This document shows, piece by piece, positions 61,012 to 64,000 of a stretch of 64,000 nt of DNA. Below the pieces are notes generated by a model, which saw nothing but the letters and a program-made list of their open reading frames with translations, had not been told where the DNA came from and made no database searches. The position numbers were made by a program, and so were the translations under genes. The stretch's first letter is position 1. Each line of letters begins with the position of its first letter. Source of the DNA: Flavobacterium pisciphilum (GTDB lineage Bacteria > Bacteroidota > Bacteroidia > Flavobacteriales > Flavobacteriaceae); contig NZ_JAJJMO010000001.1 in the NCBI RefSeq assembly GCF_020905345.1, positions 4,154,001-4,218,000 of the forward strand, in the 5' to 3' direction.

Positions 61012-62565
61012 ATGATGACGCAGGAAGAAATGGAAATTAAGAATACAATAACTTCGGAAGAAATAGACCGCTGTATTGCTGTTTTAGCACAATTAAACAC
61101 TGATACGGATCAAATATTTGATATTCCTAAAGAGCAAAGAATTGCTTTGATTAAAGAAGCAGGTATGTTTTCTAGACCTGATAGAGGTGAGTTTTCTCGA
61201 AGAGTTAAAGACGGAAAAGAAGCTGCTAAACGTAAAAAGGAAAAGAAGGATAAAACAGCCCGTAAAGAAACTGGAATTCGTCATGCCCGTGAGGCAAGTA
61301 TATTTGTTGCGCCAAAATTATTGGCTTATAACGATCTTGCTCACAAGGAACAATTAGAACTAGAAACACCTAGAAATTGTTACGTATGTAAAATGGGATT
61401 TACCAAGATGCATCATTTTTATGATACTATGTGTACTGATTGTGGTGATTTTAATTATGCCAAACGCTTTCAAACGGCTGATGTAAAAGGACAAGTGGCT
61501 GTTATAACTGGTTCTCGTTTAAAAATAGGATACCATATTACGTTAATGCTTTTGCGTGGCGGAGCTACAGTTATTGCAACTACTCGTTTCCCAGTTGATT
61601 CAGCTTTACGATTTTCTAAAGAAGAAGATTTTATGGAATGGGGACATCGTTTAAAAATTCACGGATTGGATTTAAGACATATTCCTAGTGTGGAGATTTT
61701 TTGCAATTTTATTGAGCAAAAGTATGAGCGATTGGATATTCTTATCAATAATGCTGCTCAAACAGTAAGACGACCTGCTGGATTTTATACCCATTTAATG
61801 GAAAATGAAGAGCGTGCAATAAGTACTTTACCTAAACAAGCTCAAGAACTATTATTGGATCATACGAATTGTTTGGATGAATTAAAGGTATTGACTTCAG
61901 GAGCTTCTTCTAATCAAAATATGCCAGTAACTTGGCATGGACCTGAGCCTGGAATTGGATTGCGTGCTTCGGCTAAATTATCTCAGATTCCTTATTCTTT
62001 TGATAATGCACTTGTAGCAAATGAGGTTTTTCCTGAAGGTGAACTCGATGCTGATTTGCAGCAAGTAGATTTAAGAAAAACAAACAGTTGGCGTTTGCGA
62101 TTGGGACAGATAGAGACTACTGAAATGATTGAAGTTCAGTTGGTAAATTCTGTTGCACCTTTTGTATTGTGCAATCGTCTTTCGGAAGTAATGAAGAAGG
62201 ATAATACGGGACAAAAACACATTATAAATGTTTCGGCTATGGAAGGTAAGTTTCATCGATTTTTTAAAGAAGATCGGCATCCGCATACCAATATGGCTAA
62301 AGCTGCTCTTAATATGCTAACACATACCTCATCAGGAACCTTAGCAAAACATGGTATTTTTATGAATGCTGTAGATACAGGTTGGGTAACCGACGAAGAT
62401 CCTGCTGAATTAGCTAAAAAGAAACAAGAACTTGAAGATTTTCAGCCACCATTAGACATTGTTGATGGAGCTGCAAGGGTTATGGATCCTTTATTCGACG
62501 GAATTAACACTGGTAAACATTGGTGCGGTAAATTCTTAAAAGATTACAACCCGATTCCTTGGTAG
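61012..62565 (+). CDS. SDR oxidoreductase with N-terminal helical and zinc-ribbon region
   Basis: A 517-residue protein, twice the size of a usual SDR. Residues 1-110 are helical and very basic in part ([20 protein letters not shown]). A probable zinc ribbon follows, CYVCKMGF...MCTDCGDF (about 123-145). The SDR domain runs from about 155: [26 protein letters not shown] binds NAD(P), [14 protein letters not shown] carries the NNAA motif, and a catalytic region occurs near VSAMEG; the usual YxxxK is replaced by an unclear HTNMAKAAL. The substrate is unknown. The ATG at 61012 or the next at 61015 may start it. Confidence 0.88.
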   Translation: MMTQEEMEIKNTITSEEIDRCIAVLAQLNTDTDQIFDIPKEQRIALIKEAGMFSRPDRGEFSRRVKDGKEAAKRKKEKKDKTARKETGIRHAREASIFVAPKLLAYNDLAHKEQLELETPRNCYVCKMGFTKMHHFYDTMCTDCGDFNYAKRFQTADVKGQVAVITGSRLKIGYHITLMLLRGGATVIATTRFPVDSALRFSKEEDFMEWGHRLKIHGLDLRHIPSVEIFCNFIEQKYERLDILINNAAQTVRRPAGFYTHLMENEERAISTLPKQAQELLLDHTNCLDELKVLTSGASSNQNMPVTWHGPEPGIGLRASAKLSQIPYSFDNALVANEVFPEGELDADLQQVDLRKTNSWRLRLGQIETTEMIEVQLVNSVAPFVLCNRLSEVMKKDNTGQKHIINVSAMEGKFHRFFKEDRHPHTNMAKAALNMLTHTSSGTLAKHGIFMNAVDTGWVTDEDPAELAKKKQELEDFQPPLDIVDGAARVMDPLFDGINTGKHWCGKFLKDYNPIPW

Positions 62566-62600
62566 TTTTTAGTCTCAGTTTATAGTATTCAATCACAGTT
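62566..62600. repeat. CTCAGTTTATAG-family words
   Basis: TTTTTAGTCTCAGTTTATAG followed by TATTCAATCACAGTTG starts right after the stop codon and shares words with 12541-12600 and 53764-53822. Confidence 0.5.
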
Positions 62601-62630
62601 GTTTTTCTTTAGTTGTGAGAAGAAACATAG

Positions 62631-62663
62631 AATCCCCAACAAAATTAGATTTTGTTGGGGATT
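62631..62663. terminator. Bidirectional terminator
   Basis: AATCCCCAACAAAA pairs perfectly with TTTTGTTGGGGATT around a five-base loop, followed by Ts. It separates the dehydrogenase gene from the convergent acetyltransferase. Confidence 0.92.
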
Positions 62664-62701
62664 TTTTTTAAATAAAATGAGGTAATCTTGAGTAGTGTTG
62701 C

Positions 62702-63148
62702 CTATTTATTGGTTTCCAGTTTCATTTTTAATATTGGATAATCTTTTCCTTCATCATCCTTGTCTGCTCTGGCGTATGTCACAAAGCCAAATTTGGTGTA
62801 AAAGTTAGCTGCATTTTGGTTTTGTTCGTTTACATCAACTTTGTTTGCTCCAAGTTCATTGATAGCAAAATTGATTAGTGTTTTACCAAGGCCTTTTCCT
62901 ATGCGTTCTGGTGCTAAGAATAGCATCTCGATTTTATTGTCTGCAATACCAATAAAGCCATGAAGTGTATCTACTTCAGTTAAACAAAATACTTGAAAAG
63001 AGTTAAAGTCGATAGCTGACACAATTTTTTTGTAATAATCAATATCTGAAGGGATAAGAAAATCATGTGTAGCACGAACAGAGCTTTCCCAAACCTGAAT
63101 CATCTGTTCTTTAAATATATCATTGTAAGGTTGTATTTCAATTTTCAT
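62702..63148 (-). CDS. GNAT family N-acetyltransferase
   Basis: A 148-residue acetyltransferase. The acetyl-CoA loop is LAPERIGKGLGKTLINFAINELG (about residues 78-100), followed by NEQNQNAANFYTKFGFVTYARAD, the usual fourth motif. The N-terminal VWESSVRATHDFL is seen in a GNAT subgroup of putative small-molecule acetylases. Length and motifs are complete. Substrate unknown. Confidence 0.92.
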   Translation of the reverse strand: MKIEIQPYNDIFKEQMIQVWESSVRATHDFLIPSDIDYYKKIVSAIDFNSFQVFCLTEVDTLHGFIGIADNKIEMLFLAPERIGKGLGKTLINFAINELGANKVDVNEQNQNAANFYTKFGFVTYARADKDDEGKDYPILKMKLETNK

Positions 63149-63190
63149 TTTGTGTTTTTTTGAGTTTTAGTTTCCTTTCCGCTAAAAAAT

Positions 63191-63227
63191 AAAAGCCACA
63201 GCAGAATTAGATTTTGTTGTGGCTTTT
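63191..63227. terminator. Terminator near the FKBP gene
   Basis: AAAAGCCACAGCA pairs with TGTTGTGGCTTTT (one G-T) over the loop GAATTAGATTT. The loop sequence ATTAGATTTTGTTG also occurs in the terminator at 62631-62663. Confidence 0.78.
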
Positions 63228-63277
63228 TTATTTAATTAAACGGAACTTTTATAAAAAGTAAAGTTTTGTTGTTTATT

Positions 63278-63748
63278 CTAATTTACTGAAATTAATTTAA
63301 TGTCAAAAATAAGCACTGAACCTCCAGGAATAGAGCTATAATCATTGTTACCGTATCCTAAATGGGCAGGGACTAAAAGAATTCCTGTGCCTCCTGTTTT
63401 GAAATATGGAATACCCTCTGTCCATCCTTTTATAACTTGATCTAAGCCAAAAGAAATTCCAGCACTGCTTTCGTCAAATACTTTTCCATCAATAAAAGAA
63501 CCTTTGTAAGCAACGGTTACATTAGAAGATGGGGTTGGTTGTGTTCCTGTTCCAGGTTCGTTAATTACATAGTACAAACCTGAATCAGTTTTATGTGCAT
63601 TTAGTTTATTTTTAGCTACATAGTCGATGATTTCTTGCTCGTTTTTGGCTACATAGTCAATAGTAGTATCAGTGTTTTCTGTTTTTTTACTTTTAGCGCA
63701 AGAGATAAAAAGTGTCAAAGCTAATAGTGCAGGTATAAGGTGTTTCAT
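63278..63748 (-). CDS. FKBP-type peptidyl-prolyl isomerase lipoprotein
   Basis: A 156-residue lipoprotein (MKHLIPALLALTLFISC) with an FKBP domain: VTVAYKGSFIDGKVFDES, SFGLDQVIKGWTEGIPYFKTGG and LVPAHLGYGNND with PGGSVLIFDIKLI. It catalyses proline isomerisation during folding in the periplasm. Gliding-associated GldI is a lipoprotein of this type, but identity cannot be claimed. A small duplication (DYVAKNEQEII then DYVAKNKLN, 11 residues apart) lies in the linker. The TATATTTG promoter at 63771-63778 precedes it. Confidence 0.93.
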   Translation of the reverse strand: MKHLIPALLALTLFISCAKSKKTENTDTTIDYVAKNEQEIIDYVAKNKLNAHKTDSGLYYVINEPGTGTQPTPSSNVTVAYKGSFIDGKVFDESSAGISFGLDQVIKGWTEGIPYFKTGGTGILLVPAHLGYGNNDYSSIPGGSVLIFDIKLISVN

Positions 63749-63770
63749 GAAAAAGTGTTTTTTTTAATGG

Positions 63771-63778
63771 CAAATATA
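63771..63778 (-). promoter_or_regulatory. TAnnTTTG -7 element of the FKBP gene
   Basis: Minus strand TATATTTG, exact consensus, 22 bases before the ATG. Confidence 0.5.
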
Positions 63779-63806
63779 CTGAAATTTGATTATGTTATTT
63801 TTGGGC

Positions 63807-64000
63807 TTATTTGCAAATTATATATTCATAAAATGGTCTTGCTCCCATTGGTAGGATTGTAAATGTTCCTTTATTAGAAAGTATCATTGCAAAATCATTA
63901 TTGTATTCGGCATTAACATCTGCATTATAAAAAGTGATTTTTCGTGTTTTTAATTTTTTTGATTCTATTTCTACATCTCCAATTTCATAATTTTTAAATT
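63807..64000 (-). CDS. Unknown protein, C-terminal fragment at window edge
   Basis: The minus strand is open from the window edge for 64 codons and ends at TAA (63807-63809). The visible part reads KNYEIGDVEIESKKLKTRK, ITFYNADVNAEYNNDFAMIL, then SNKGTFTILPMGARPFYEYIIC. It has ordinary flavobacterial codon use and a plausible protein composition, so it is taken as a real gene cut by the edge. I recognise no family. Confidence 0.55.
   Translation of the reverse strand, partial: FKNYEIGDVEIESKKLKTRKITFYNADVNAEYNNDFAMILSNKGTFTILPMGARPFYEYIICK

Overview
The window is chromosomal DNA from a member of the Bacteroidota, most likely a Flavobacterium or close relative. The evidence is the AT-rich composition, the bacteroidetal -7 promoter element TAnnTTTG in front of many genes, lipoprotein and TonB-type envelope genes, a two-zinc-motif DnaJ, a long SecA of the Bacteroidota form, and the protein sequences themselves. 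About 62 protein genes (two cut by the window edges) and one tRNA gene are supported. No rRNA, CRISPR array, prophage, transposase or integrase was seen.

Layout. 1-5250: start of ribD (minus, partial), an acetyltransferase, a lipoprotein, prmC, a MacB-type permease and hisS. 5448-13960: tRNA-Trp, then a plus-strand run of grpE-dnaJ, an ABC-2 exporter pair, an NtrC-like regulator without a DNA-binding domain, a one-domain DEAD-like protein, DUF2007, a HAD phosphatase and an acetyltransferase. 13980-21320: an AraC regulator with a membrane sensor, a secreted protein, mtaB, a short-chain dehydrogenase, an L,D-transpeptidase and a scramblase-like pair. 21526-23884: a PPK2 polyphosphate kinase whose 3' end and terminator are duplicated around a two-gene cassette. 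24042-31900: a PhoX-like lipoprotein with a di-haem peroxidase, then a LytS/LytTR two-component pair flanked by outer-membrane protein genes. 32090-49260: MATE pump, LtaS-type phosphotransferase, meaB, an Rrf2/NAD-binding pair, transporters, peroxiredoxin, a CPA2 antiporter, purB, hydroxylase, sirtuin, an APS kinase with a sulfotransferase, and a SpoU methyltransferase. 49313-64000: a metal-uptake locus (PepSY, TonB receptor, small Cys protein), secA, cobalamin adenosyltransferase, an ABC ATPase, methyltransferase, dehydrogenase, acetyltransferase, FKBP lipoprotein and a partial gene.

The most notable structures are four. (1) A 118-bp direct repeat (one mismatch) of the ppk2 3' end and terminator brackets a self-contained two-gene cassette at 22449-23766; its gene order and architecture suggest, but do not prove, a toxin/immunity-like module. 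(2) Two outer-membrane protein genes on either side of the LytS/LytTR pair both carry a tandem CCRTTNNTCAA site with exactly 21 bp periodicity, a probable LytTR operator and small regulon. (3) The grpE-dnaJ promoter reads as a sigma-54 -24/-12 site overlapping a TAnnTTTG element, in a window that also encodes a sigma-54-type AAA+ regulator lacking its HTH. (4) Many intergenic gaps are filled, starting at or within a few bases of the preceding stop codon, by short word-like imperfect palindromic repeats of several families (CTTAG/CTCAG, AATCTAAG, CAGTTTACAGTC, GTGAGATGT and others).

Several apparent ORF starts lie upstream of or inside a TAnnTTTG promoter, so internal starts were preferred for grpE, the DEAD-like protein, the FabG-like dehydrogenase, the transpeptidase, trmH-like, the small Cys protein and the O-methyltransferase-like gene. 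All assignments come from reading the sequence; no database search was possible.
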